Positions 28,225-35,794 are shown, numbered from the stretch's first letter. The stretch is 64,000 nucleotides of DNA from Alloacidobacterium dinghuense (GCF_014274465.1 NZ_CP060394.1:5642001-5706000), one strand, 5' to 3'. Notes: a model not told the origin generated them from the letters alone. Numbers and translations are program-made.

Positions 28225-28460
28225 GCAACGGCTGTTTGCGGACGAGCCACAGACTAATCGGAAACTTGAGACTATTCCGATTGCCGATCTGGCATTCAAA
28301 CAATCCAGCCAAAAAGCCTTATCAATTCTGACCTTCGGATCAAAATTAACTAGAAGCCGTGATAGGCTGGTGCCGTTATCAAGCTTCCGGACCCAGGGCT
28401 ACGCTTGACGCTGATTTTCTTCCAAGCGAAGGTCTGTCCTTCTGACGATGGGAGGGTCAT

Positions 28461-30455
28461 ATGGAAAAGTGTCGTCCACTACAACTGTTGCTTGTCTTTG
28501 CCTGCGGCGTATGTGTGCCGCTGGCCGCATCCAGTGGTCCTGATGACCGTCAAATCACCGATCCCAAATCAGTCGTCTCCCCGTCGAATCCAGCGGCACA
28601 CCCCGCTTCTATCGACGACCTATATTACACCCGGAGTATGTCTGGCGCGGCCTGGTCGCCTGACGGAAAGGAGATCGCCTTCACCAGCAACATGGCTGGG
28701 CGTCCCAACCTGTGGAAGGTGAATGCAAAAGGCGGATGGCCGATCCAGCTTACCCAGTCCGACGATCGGCAATACAGCGCGGTGTGGTCACCTGACGGCA
28801 AGTGGATTGTCTACCAGCAGGATCGCGGCGGCGATGAATTGTGGGACCTGTATGCCATCCCGAGCGAAGGCGGCGAGGTGATCAATTTGACCAACACGCC
28901 CGACATTCGCGAGGAAGGCCCAGTGTGGTCCCACGATGGAAAGACCATCGCGTTTGGCTATAAGCCGAAAGAGGGCTCGCAGTATGACATTGCTCTGCTT
29001 GACTGGATCACACACAAGGTTCACAAGCTGACTAATGAACAGCAACCCGGCTACTCCTGGAATGCTGTGGCATGGAGCCCTGACGACAAGACAATCTATG
29101 CGAACCGTGTGAACCCGCCCTTCACCGACGCAGATATATACAGCATCGATGTGTCCACGGGAAAAACGGAGAATCTAACCCCGCATCAAGGCACGGTGCG
29201 TTATCTGGCATCATCGCTTGCTCCTAACGGCCAAACGGTTCTCCTCACCTCCGACGCCAAAGGCGGTTATATGAATGTTGCTCTGCTCGATATCGCGAGC
29301 AGAAAGAGCACATGGGTCACAGATTCGAAATGGGAAGCATCCTCAGGAAGTTTTTCACCTGATGGGAAACGCTTCTCCTACGTTATCAACGGTGATGGGC
29401 TGACAGATGCCTACATCGCCGACACTTCGTCGAACCAGGCGGAGAAGATCGATCTAGCGCAGGGCCTGAACTCTTTCTCCGGTAATCCCAACGAGTTCGC
29501 GCCGCAGAGCGATCGCGTGATCGTGTCCCATGAAGCCTCCAACCAGCCGGGGGACCTATGGGTCTATGACCTGGCAAAGCGGCACGAAGAACAACTGACG
29601 TTCTCAGCGGTTGCCAGCTTGAGCGCTACACCACTTCCGCCAGCGCAGATCGTCCACTACAAGACGTACGATGGCAAAACGATCAGCGCCTTGCTCTGGA
29701 TGCCGTTCAATCTCAAGCGCGACGAGAGCAATCCGGCACTGGTGCTGCCGCACGGTGGCCCTACCGGCCAGGTGGTCGACTATTGGAGTCCTCGTGTAGC
29801 GGCTCTGACCTCGCGCGGATACATCTGCATCGCCCCCAACCCGCGCGGGTCCACCGGCTACGGCCTCGATTTTCAGAAAGCTAATTTTCAGGACTTGGGC
29901 GGTGGTGACCTCAAGGATGAAATTGCCGCTGTGGATTTTCTCAAAACCACGGGTTACGTTGACCCGAAAAAAGTCGGCATCACCGGCGGATCCTACGGTG
30001 GCTTCATGACGCTGATGGCTATCGGCAAGGCTCCCGATATTTGGGGAGCGGCTGTCGAGGAATACGGCATCATCAACTGGTCGACGATGCTGAAAAGTTC
30101 TGACCCGTCGCTCAACGAGTACCTGAAGGCGGTCCTCGGCGATCCCGACAAGAACCGGAAAGTCTATGAGGAAGATTCACCGATCACTTACATTCGGAAC
30201 GAGAAGGCACCCCTGCTTGTCCTGCAGGGGGGTAACGACCCGCGAGTGCCAAAGGAAGAAGCGCAGCAGGTGGTCGAGATCCTTAGGAAAGAAGGCCGCG
30301 TGGTCGACGTCCACTATTATCCGAATGAAGGTCACGGCTTCGAGAAGCGAGAGAACCAGATCGATGCCATCAAGCGGACAATCGCATGGTTTGACCAATA
30401 TCTGATGGGGAAGAGCGGCACTCCAAATGACCCAACGGCACAAAAAGGACGGTGA
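28461..30455 (+). CDS. Exported S9-family (prolyl oligopeptidase type) peptidase
   Basis: This 664-aa protein has a signal peptide (MEKCRPLQLLLVFACGVCVPLAASS). An N-terminal propeller with TolB/WD40-like repeats follows (AWSPDGKEIAFTSN, VWSPDGKWIVYQQ, VWSHDGKTIAFGY; about residues 60-370). The C-terminal alpha/beta-hydrolase has a catalytic triad of Ser511 (GGSYGGF), Asp593 (GGNDPRVPK) and His625 (NEGHGFEK). GGGAGG upstream supports the start. Such enzymes release peptides or acyl-amino acids in the periplasm. A related enzyme lies at 60301-62457 outside the island, so this one may be a cargo paralogue. Confidence 0.88.
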   Translation: MEKCRPLQLLLVFACGVCVPLAASSGPDDRQITDPKSVVSPSNPAAHPASIDDLYYTRSMSGAAWSPDGKEIAFTSNMAGRPNLWKVNAKGGWPIQLTQSDDRQYSAVWSPDGKWIVYQQDRGGDELWDLYAIPSEGGEVINLTNTPDIREEGPVWSHDGKTIAFGYKPKEGSQYDIALLDWITHKVHKLTNEQQPGYSWNAVAWSPDDKTIYANRVNPPFTDADIYSIDVSTGKTENLTPHQGTVRYLASSLAPNGQTVLLTSDAKGGYMNVALLDIASRKSTWVTDSKWEASSGSFSPDGKRFSYVINGDGLTDAYIADTSSNQAEKIDLAQGLNSFSGNPNEFAPQSDRVIVSHEASNQPGDLWVYDLAKRHEEQLTFSAVASLSATPLPPAQIVHYKTYDGKTISALLWMPFNLKRDESNPALVLPHGGPTGQVVDYWSPRVAALTSRGYICIAPNPRGSTGYGLDFQKANFQDLGGGDLKDEIAAVDFLKTTGYVDPKKVGITGGSYGGFMTLMAIGKAPDIWGAAVEEYGIINWSTMLKSSDPSLNEYLKAVLGDPDKNRKVYEEDSPITYIRNEKAPLLVLQGGNDPRVPKEEAQQVVEILRKEGRVVDVHYYPNEGHGFEKRENQIDAIKRTIAWFDQYLMGKSGTPNDPTAQKGR

Positions 30456-30817
30456 ATGCGCGGAGCTTGTTCTCTCTACTTACAATCTGCCCAGTAATCT
30501 CGAAAATAGCTAAGTTTGGCTGAAAATTCTTTTGCTCGCACATTGGCTTCACTCGAATCTGCGTAGCGCTGCCGGAGTGGATTGGAGAATAGTCCTGCTA
30601 TGAGGACCAGTGCGAAACACATCCGCAACAGATCGATTACCGGATGACTTTTTCGGGAACGGCGCTGATGTCCAAGTCGCGTCGCTCTAATCGCACAGGG
30701 AAGAAATTCGGGGGTATATCAGTCCTGAAGAGTGTCTTGCATGTAACCGCCTAGCTCGCAGTTGGCAGAGTCCTTGGTCCAGACGGCGTGAAAATTGGAG
30801 CGGCTGCGGAATTGGCT
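30456..30817. other. Intergenic region after the S9 peptidase
   Basis: No gene is supported in these 362 bp. The right half of an inverted repeat pair (30483-30537) lies just after the peptidase stop. The rest has no recognisable structure. Confidence 0.5.
30483..30537. repeat. Right half of the imperfect inverted repeat pair
   Basis: The reverse complement of this stretch matches 26333-26390, with the exact core TTGGCTGAAAA at 30516-30526. It begins 27 bp after the stop codon of the S9 peptidase gene, while the left copy lies 70 bp before the metallophosphoesterase start, so the two bracket the cargo genes tightly. Confidence 0.5.
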
Positions 30818-31474
30818 CTAGCGGCTCTGTTCCCGATCATCCATGACGGATGCTTTGGCCGACTCTTTCTTGGTGCCGATTCGGCTCTTAGCGGATTTGC
30901 TCGCTGATGACAATAATTCACTGTAACTAGCATATCGAATCATTGCGGCATCCAATCCAGCCTTGATGGTGCTGTACAACTCATTTGGATATGGGATCCC
31001 TCGAAGGTAACTGGTGTCTATTTCAAATTCTTTCCATAGTTCCGCCTGTACCCTCTCTTGGGATACAGAACGCAGGTATGTATAAACAACTTCCGGAAGG
31101 CTGCTCCCATCAACCAGATAAAGCTTGTCCTTCAGGATTTGATTAACCTGCTCGTGCAATGGGAAGAAATATCTGGTCTGAAAGTAATCGATAATTTTGG
31201 TCCGATCGTGCGGCGAAACTCTTCCCGCAGAGCCCGCACCTTCCAGCAGGCTAAACTGCACATGGTTCATGATTACTACTTGATTAATCAAATTAAAAAA
31301 TGGGCCATAGAACTCACTGATTTGTCTTTCGAGATATTTGACCTCACGCTCAATTTTCTGCGTTGCTTCTTCGCGACGCTTAGTCAGGAAACTCGTCACG
31401 AACCATCCGACAATGGTCACCAATGCCGTCAGGCTTGCTATGTTAGGTAAAAGATACCAAGGCGAGGCAGTCAC
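30818..31474 (-). CDS. Membrane-anchored hypothetical protein
   Basis: This 218-aa protein has one N-terminal transmembrane helix (SLTALVTIVGWFVTSFL, residues about 13-29). A basic stop-transfer TKRREEATQKIEREVKYLERQISEFYGPFF follows, starting a cytoplasmic coiled coil, and then a mostly helical soluble part. The tail is Lys/Ser rich. I do not recognise a named family. Proteins of this kind, one helix plus a helical cytoplasmic domain, are common as single genes in accessory regions, but a defence or signalling role is only a guess. It is transcribed against its neighbours. Confidence 0.6.
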   Translation of the reverse strand: MTASPWYLLPNIASLTALVTIVGWFVTSFLTKRREEATQKIEREVKYLERQISEFYGPFFNLINQVVIMNHVQFSLLEGAGSAGRVSPHDRTKIIDYFQTRYFFPLHEQVNQILKDKLYLVDGSSLPEVVYTYLRSVSQERVQAELWKEFEIDTSYLRGIPYPNELYSTIKAGLDAAMIRYASYSELLSSASKSAKSRIGTKKESAKASVMDDREQSR

Positions 31475-31563
31475 TGTTTATGTCTCCGACATCCGACACT
31501 GAGTTGCTCGTCAAAATCATCGCAATGAGCATATATAAATAGCAAGTGCAAGCTGAGCGAGTT

Positions 31564-31716
31564 CTTTGAAAAACATTAGCCCACCATTCTCCCGAATGGG
31601 CAATGCCCATATTGGTGGTGATCTCGGGAACACTGCCCGTCACTCGCGTCGCCACAGTGGAGGCGGCACTCGCTGCCTTACAAAAGGGATTGGGGACTAA
31701 GACTCCCAGAACCTGA
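31564..31716 (+). pseudogene. Remnant of a second serine recombinase (C-terminal tail)
   Basis: This stretch aligns with 25165-25275, the end of the recombinase above, at roughly 80-85% identity over about 115 bp. The same reading frame is open: KTLAHHSPEWAMPILVVISG against KTLAHHSHEWTMPVPVVIPG, then LPVTRVATVEAALAALQKG before a stop at 31714. The similarity begins abruptly near 31560, so everything before the tail is missing. The divergence means it comes from a related recombinase rather than from a fresh duplication. Confidence 0.75.
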
Positions 31717-31809
31717 CTATCAGTTTCCTCTGTTAGGAGTGCTCTTCGTTGCTCAAATGCACACAGAGTCGAAATCAGTAGGTCGGTCGCCGACTGGGAG
31801 CAATCAATC

Positions 31810-32007
31810 ATGAAGAATGTTGATGAGGTTATTGCAGAAATAAGGACGCGCTTCGACAAACTGGATGCGGCAGCAGCAGCCATACAAGTGTCATCGCTAC
31901 AAATACGGCAATGCGCTACAGGCATCTGCATCGCCGCTGATGCCTCAAGTCCGCCCCCCAAAGAATTGAAAGCAGAACTTCATCAGGTCATCACAGTTGC
32001 TGATTGA
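31810..32007 (+). CDS. Small hypothetical protein after the recombinase remnant
   Basis: This 65-aa protein (MKNVDEVIAEIRTRFDKLD...) has a helical first half, then SPPPKELKAELHQVITVAD. Its layout resembles the 108-aa protein at 25394-25720, which also follows a recombinase tail. The segment between tail and gene includes a GACTATC...CCTCT...AGGAG leader similar to 25370-25388. It is followed 15 bp later by a strong hairpin. The function is unknown. Confidence 0.5.
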   Translation: MKNVDEVIAEIRTRFDKLDAAAAAIQVSSLQIRQCATGICIAADASSPPPKELKAELHQVITVAD

Positions 32008-32021
32008 AGCCGAATGACAAC

Positions 32022-32052
32022 TTGGTCCGCATATTTAAACTATGCGGACCAA
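32022..32052. terminator. Perfect 12-bp hairpin between convergent genes
   Basis: TTGGTCCGCATA (32022-32033) pairs fully with TATGCGGACCAA (32041-32052), leaving a 7-nt TTTAAAC loop. It lies between the convergent ends of the genes at 31810-32007 and 32077-32457, as expected for a bidirectional terminator. Only short T tracts follow on either strand, so a different role cannot be excluded. Confidence 0.6.
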
Positions 32053-32076
32053 TTGAATGCAGAGTGCCTGCTGCCT

Positions 32077-32457
32077 TCAGCCTGGTCGCTCACCCTCGGC
32101 CTTTAATCGGTCAATCAAGGCATTCTTGACCGCAGGGTAGAAGGCCAAGAAATCCTCGACGAAATCCTCCATTACCCTCCCATTCTCCAGGTAGAGACCG
32201 GGTTCTACAGGAGCGCAGGCGCAAGGATCGATCAGCAACACCAGTTTGTCTGCCGGAGTGCTTGGTGTCAGTTCTCCTAATATTGGGAATCGAAAATACA
32301 AAGTATTCAGCCGGTCCTTGCATTGCCCATCGCCGTGACCAATCGTGATTGAGCCGGTCGCCAGAGCATCCTGAGGATCGCTCGAAATCCACCATCGTCT
32401 GCCGCCGATGCTCAATGCCTTCAGAACCTCCCGAAAAATATTAATGTTGACCACCAA
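32077..32457 (-). CDS. Hypothetical protein
   Basis: This 126-aa soluble protein begins MVVNINIFREVLKALSIGGRRWWISS and has a balanced composition. It includes LYFRFPILGELTPSTPADKLVLLIDPCACAPVEPG and an acidic/helical end (EDFVEDFLAFYPAVKNALIDRLKAE). I do not recognise the family. It is convergent with the small gene at 31810 and separated from it by a strong hairpin. It lies in the decayed right part of the island, but the frame itself seems intact. Confidence 0.5.
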   Translation of the reverse strand: MVVNINIFREVLKALSIGGRRWWISSDPQDALATGSITIGHGDGQCKDRLNTLYFRFPILGELTPSTPADKLVLLIDPCACAPVEPGLYLENGRVMEDFVEDFLAFYPAVKNALIDRLKAEGERPG

Positions 32458-32460
32458 TCC

Positions 32461-32900
32461 AAGGTCACCCTATGGTTTGCGGCGTTTGATGCGAACGGCG
32501 GCTCAAGCACGCAGACGATCACCGGGAACGTAGTGGCGGGTCAGCTTCTTGGTTATACAATAGGCTACTCTCCTACGCCAGGCTCCCAGATCGGTGTAGT
32601 GCCGAACCTGTCGGTGACCGCAACGCGGCTGAGTTCATCACCGGAACCGTCACTGATTAACCAGCCTGTCACTTTAGTCGCCGTGGTGGTCGCGCCTCCC
32701 GATAATTCTGGCACCCCAACCGGTACCGTGACTTTTTTCGATGGCTTGACACCGATAGGGGTGGCTATCCTCGAAGATGGCGTCGCTACCTAACTGTTTC
32801 TTTTCAAGTGAAGGGGCAACATTCGATCGCAGCCCAATATAGTGGAGCCGAGAATTTCTCCGGAAATACTTCGACGGTGCTGACTCAGGTTGTCGAGTAG
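32461..32900 (+). pseudogene. Fragment of an Ig-like repeat (BIg3-type) surface protein
   Basis: The frame contains SVTATRLSSSPEPSLINQPV, then APPDNSGTPTGTVTFFDGLTPIGVAIL, a typical bacterial Ig-like domain 3 pattern. It stops at 32791 and continues one frame over as LTVSFQVKGQHSIAAQYSGAENFSGNTSTVLTQVVE to 32900, so one base is missing near 32789. No start or signal peptide precedes it. It is the broken end of a large adhesin-like gene of the sort common in this phylum. Confidence 0.7.
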
Positions 32901-33224
32901 ACGTTAAGGTTCCACAAAAGAGGATACGAACCAGCGCGAGAAGAAAAAGCCTTTTCTCGACCTGCCGCCTCAGCCGCAGCCGGGGCAACGGTCTCGGTTG
33001 CGGCATTTCGCACCTTCAGTCGATTCTCCTTTTGCTTCTGCGTTCAGGGAAGAGCACTTCCCCGAAATAAACTTCTGCGTGCCACCGGATATTCACCGGA
33101 TCTCGCCTTCAATCCACCGAGCCATCCGCTAGTGACTCGAACTCATGCTCGCGATAGCCAGTGTATGAGCGCCGGAGTAAAAGTAGTCCACCGCCATATT
33201 CTGGTTCCACGGACATGGGAAGCT

Positions 33225-33475
33225 TTTGAGGGGGTGACGAAGCAGCAGGTTCGGCTGCCATGAGCAAGGTGGGTTTCTCGGGAGATGTTTGTGCCGCTGA
33301 GCCACGCATCGGGCGAAGCACAGCCGACTTCGGTGAAGCTTTGGTGGTTGTTGCCGAAGTGGAGTGTGAGGCGCATTACCTTGCTTTCGACCTGCCGCAT
33401 TCCGACGATTGCTTCGTGGTGGCATTTCCTGCCGAGACCACAGAGGCTTTTTCTGGAAGGCCACAGAAATTCGGG
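33225..33475 (+). pseudogene. IS21-type transposase (IstA) remnant with two frameshifts
   Basis: Three frames together give one IstA-like stretch: SREMFVPLSHASGEAQ, then ADFGEALVVVAEVECEAHYL with AFDLPHSDDCFVVAFPAETTEAF, then FLEGHRNSG. The shifts fall near 33320 (one base lost) and near 33448-33452 (one extra T). This is the catalytic core region of IS21-family transposases, including the Asp of the DFGE motif. The N-terminus, the C-terminus and the IstB partner are missing. It is a degraded insertion sequence, and its ends were not found. Confidence 0.65.
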
Positions 33476-33779
33476 AATGAGCGTGTTTAGCGTCGGCGGG
33501 CTATTACTTCATCGACTGCCTTCAACTGAGTCTCGAATTAGGGATCATATCGCACCATCCCCGCTTTCTGATACCCGGTATGAAAGTACATTAGGCTCAG
33601 ACGGTTACAGCGGGAGCGGTGTCGCCGTCTTGATGGCGATCCGAAACGGGGTCCTGTGTTCAAATCCACCCCCCGCAATCGTCGCAGGCGTGCGTAAGGC
33701 ACCGCGAAGGATTTGAGTCGTACACCGTGGTACTCAGCCTAAGTGTCATTGCTGTATTGCCTCAAACGGACGATCTCGC
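33476..33779. other. Intergenic region downstream of the integrase gene
   Basis: No gene is supported here. Short overlapping frames on both strands have no recognisable product. This may be part of the same decayed insertion. Confidence 0.4.
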
Positions 33780-35120
33780 TTATGTCGCTGAGCCGAATGC
33801 CGCGTTGGCGGCGTTCTGAAGCACAGCCTGGGATGCTGGCGCTAAGTAACGCTGAGTCGTTGCGATGTCGCTATGTCCGGCAAGAGCCTGCACGCTCCGG
33901 AGATCAACGTACCGTAGCATCGTCGTTAGATAGGTGGAGCGGAACGTCTTGAGTTTCGCCTTGCCACATTCAATCTTCGGACCCAGACATCCGACGCAGT
34001 GACCGCAATTGAGTCCTGCGTTTCGCCAGTCTGACTTTAGGGCCTTTAATAATTTGATATCAGTCTGCCCACCGGAAGTTGGGAACACCAAATGGGATTT
34101 TGGATTCTTGTTTCTCCACGTCTTAAGCTCTGTGTAGAGCACGTCGGGAATGGGAATGTCGCGCTCTTCACTGTCCTTCGACTTCCAGCCCAACTTCGGG
34201 TTCCACGGAAAGCTACCCGCTGGTTTAAAACGGACGAGCCAGAGCCGATGCTCCCAATCAATATTCGACCAGAGGGTGTAGGCCAGTTCCTCATCCCGCA
34301 GACCGAGCATACGGAACGCCATCCATACCATACGGTGACGCTCCGAGGACACCGCATAGAGCTTCTGTAGGTCTGCTTCATTGAATGTTTCCACTGCCAA
34401 TTTCGGCTTGGCCTTCAGCTTTTTATGTTGTGGGGCGCTAACTACTCCGCTGGTCTCGTCCTTGTCATCAGTGCGGCTGGGATTCAGACCACAATGCCGA
34501 AGGAAACACCGAACGTATCCGTAACGACTGGCACGTGTCGTTTTGGAATTTCCTTTAGACTCCAGGTGACGATCAAAAGCAAGTACATCGCTTTCATCCA
34601 GATCAACCGGCGTGTTTTTGTCTCGTTTGGTCACAAGCGTGACGAACTCAGTGGCCACGTAAGTATAGGCGTATATCGTGTCGGCTGATCCATAGGCGAA
34701 CTTCTTTATGAAGCTGTCACGCAACGAAGTCAGCGATTCTTGAACTCGGCTCTTTCTTTTGTCGTCCGCAGGAACTGGCAAAGCCACAGGTGTAGGTGAA
34801 CCGGCGGCTCGGAGAACTGCTGCGGTCACGGGGAGGGTCACTGCTTTTGCCCCTGGAGCCTTTCTGCGAAGTTCGAGCTGCAGGTTGAGCTTTGCAGTCT
34901 CAGCAGCATCGGCATCGCTTCCGACCTGCCTGTATATGAGCCGACCGTCTTCACGATAGCGCAGGACGTAAACACCCTCGGGATGATGTTCAACCTTGCC
35001 ATCAATCACGGCGTTAAGTGGCTTGAATTTTCCGTTCTTAGTGACTACCGGTGCGGCGTAGATGCGCTTGCCGTCTCTCAGACGCACGCGCATTAGAAGA
35101 GCAACTTTGCTATTGGCCAT
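33780..35120 (-). CDS. Tyrosine recombinase (integrase) beside tRNA-Leu
   Basis: This is a protein of about 446 aa. The N-terminal part has an arm-binding-like region (LRDGKRIYAAPVVTKNGKFKPLNAVIDGK) and a SAM-like core-binding domain (SLRDSFIKKFAYGSADTIYAYTYVATEF). The catalytic domain has the first Arg in FRMLGLRDEELAYTLW, a KTFRSTYLTTML box where HxxR is expected, LAGHSDIATTQRYLAP with the second His and the nucleophilic Tyr. A Cys cluster, CGHCVGCLGPKIECG, is inserted just before the catalytic box. I use the ATG at 35120; an ATG at 35138 is possible, and the longer frame through the tRNA is not real. It is the likely integrase of the island. Confidence 0.88.
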   Translation of the reverse strand: MANSKVALLMRVRLRDGKRIYAAPVVTKNGKFKPLNAVIDGKVEHHPEGVYVLRYREDGRLIYRQVGSDADAAETAKLNLQLELRRKAPGAKAVTLPVTAAVLRAAGSPTPVALPVPADDKRKSRVQESLTSLRDSFIKKFAYGSADTIYAYTYVATEFVTLVTKRDKNTPVDLDESDVLAFDRHLESKGNSKTTRASRYGYVRCFLRHCGLNPSRTDDKDETSGVVSAPQHKKLKAKPKLAVETFNEADLQKLYAVSSERHRMVWMAFRMLGLRDEELAYTLWSNIDWEHRLWLVRFKPAGSFPWNPKLGWKSKDSEERDIPIPDVLYTELKTWRNKNPKSHLVFPTSGGQTDIKLLKALKSDWRNAGLNCGHCVGCLGPKIECGKAKLKTFRSTYLTTMLRYVDLRSVQALAGHSDIATTQRYLAPASQAVLQNAANAAFGSAT

Positions 35121-35175
35121 GTTCGCGTATTCCCCCATAGGCAAATACCGCTGGTATCGCGCGAACCTGAAATTG

Positions 35176-35196
35176 TTAGCCAATTGTGTTAGCCAG
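35176..35196 (+). repeat. Two TTAGCCA(G) repeats near the right end
   Basis: TTAGCCA starts at 35176 and TTAGCCAG at 35189, between the integrase start and the attachment site. They match, in the same orientation, the repeats at the left end (6939-6977). This supports arm-type sites. Confidence 0.55.
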
Positions 35197-35237
35197 CAAA
35201 CTTCACTGTCACTAACGTAATGATTGCAGAAGAGTTG

Positions 35238-35259
35238 AAAAGCGATTGGTGCCGAAGAA
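35238..35259. repeat. Right attachment repeat overlapping the tRNA-Leu 3' end
   Basis: This is identical over 22 bp to 6770-6791. Bases 35247-35259 are the last 13 of the tRNA including CCA, and 35238-35246 lie beyond it. Integration thus kept a complete tRNA on this side. Confidence 0.85.
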
Positions 35260-35333
35260 GGGACTCGAACCCCCACACCCTTGCGAGTACATGGACCTGA
35301 ACCATGCGCGTCTGCCAATTCCGCCACTTCGGC
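35247..35333 (-). tRNA. tRNA-Leu (CAG anticodon)
   Basis: Read on the minus strand, the 87-nt gene starts GCCGAAG and ends CTTCGGC-A-CCA, a perfect 7-bp acceptor stem with encoded CCA. The anticodon stem CATGG/CCATG closes the loop TTCAGGT, giving anticodon CAG (reads CUG, Leu). A long variable arm (TACTCGCAAGGGTGTG) follows, as in class II tRNAs, and the T arm GTTCGAGTC is standard. It is the integration target of the island. Confidence 0.97.
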
Positions 35334-35344
35334 ACGGGAAGGAA

Positions 35345-35365
35345 GTCCAGCGCGAACGGCTGGAC
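35345..35365 (-). other. Hairpin in the tRNA-Leu leader
   Basis: GTCCAGC (35345-35351) and GCTGGAC (35359-35365) form a 7-bp stem with a 7-nt loop, between the predicted promoter and the tRNA 5' end. It may guide processing of the short leader. Structure only; the role is unknown. Confidence 0.4.
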
Positions 35366-35379
35366 GAGCAGCAATTTTT

Positions 35380-35408
35380 AGGTTACTTTGCGGCTAAAAT
35401 TGTGTCAA
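35380..35408 (-). promoter_or_regulatory. Promoter of tRNA-Leu
   Basis: On the minus strand there is a consensus -35 TTGACA (35403-35408), a 17-bp spacer and TAACCT as -10 (35380-35385). The -10 lies 47 bp before the tRNA 5' end, leaving a leader of about 40 nt. Confidence 0.75.
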
Positions 35409-35507
35409 ACGTTGCGCATGTCCCGCCGCTCGCATCTTATCGATGCGCAGACACATGTAGCCCATGCTGTTCCAGTAATTGTTCGCCACTATGAATAGGA
35501 ACTGTCT

Positions 35508-35756
35508 ATGACCGAGCCAACGAAAGTGCAACCGATCCCATCTGCGCAGGCGCTGCATTTGCGCCAGCTCTCGCATGATCTGAGCAATGCCTTGGAAGTC
35601 ATTCTCCAAACAAGTTTCCTTTTGGGCACCATAGAGTTGGACGAAAACGGCCGGCAATGGCGGCAAATGTTGGATCAGGGCGTACAGCAGGCGACAAACA
35701 TCAATCGCGAACTGCGGGATTATGTTCGCTCTCAAAGTGAGAACGCCGCAGTCTAA
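35508..35756 (+). CDS. Small HisKA-like helical protein
   Basis: This 82-aa protein contains LRQLSHDLSNALEVILQTSFLL, which resembles the H-box helix of histidine kinases (SHDLxNxL), and a second helix WRQMLDQGVQQATNINRELRDYV. Together they would form a two-helix hairpin like a DHp domain, but no ATPase domain follows. The phospho-acceptor-like His is visible; a role as a phosphotransfer or antagonist protein is inferred. It starts just right of the tRNA promoter, and its stop lies inside a hairpin. Confidence 0.55.
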   Translation: MTEPTKVQPIPSAQALHLRQLSHDLSNALEVILQTSFLLGTIELDENGRQWRQMLDQGVQQATNINRELRDYVRSQSENAAV

Positions 35757-35766
35757 GCTGCGGCGT
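35743..35766. terminator. Hairpin between convergent genes (35508 gene and osmC)
   Basis: ACGCCGCAG (35743-35751) pairs perfectly with CTGCGGCGT (35758-35766) with a 6-nt loop that contains the stop codon of the upstream gene. It sits between two convergent genes. There is no long T run, so termination is likely but not certain. Confidence 0.5.
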
Positions 35767-35794
35767 CCTCGTGGCACGCTGAAGATACAGCCGG

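Larger units (their letters stand above)
6770..35259. mobile_element. Integrated genomic island at tRNA-Leu(CAG), about 28.5 kb
   Basis: The limits are set by a perfect 22-bp direct repeat at 6770-6791 and 35238-35259. The right copy covers the last 13 bases of the tRNA-Leu including CCA, plus 9 bases beyond it. The tyrosine integrase gene (33780-35120) lies just inside the tRNA-proximal end and points away from the tRNA. TTAGCCA(G) direct repeats occur inside both ends. The interior carries an HTH/excisionase-like gene, a primase-helicase, a serine recombinase and many broken genes. The known family behaviour is that tyrosine integrases target tRNA 3' ends and rebuild them. That this 28.5 kb entered as a single unit is inferred. 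Confidence 0.85.

Noticed and set aside
31443-31961. A 172-codon minus-strand frame
   Set aside because: It runs antisense to the recombinase remnant and the small gene at 31810, which have better support.
33640-33690. A tRNA-like 3' end (GTTCAAATCC followed by CCCCCGCA)
   Set aside because: The T stem does not pair and no matching 5' half or anticodon arm is present.
35121-35327. An in-frame extension of the integrase through the tRNA gene (beginning MAELADAHGSGPC)
   Set aside because: This is the translation of the tRNA-Leu itself and is a common false start; real starts lie at 35120 or 35138.
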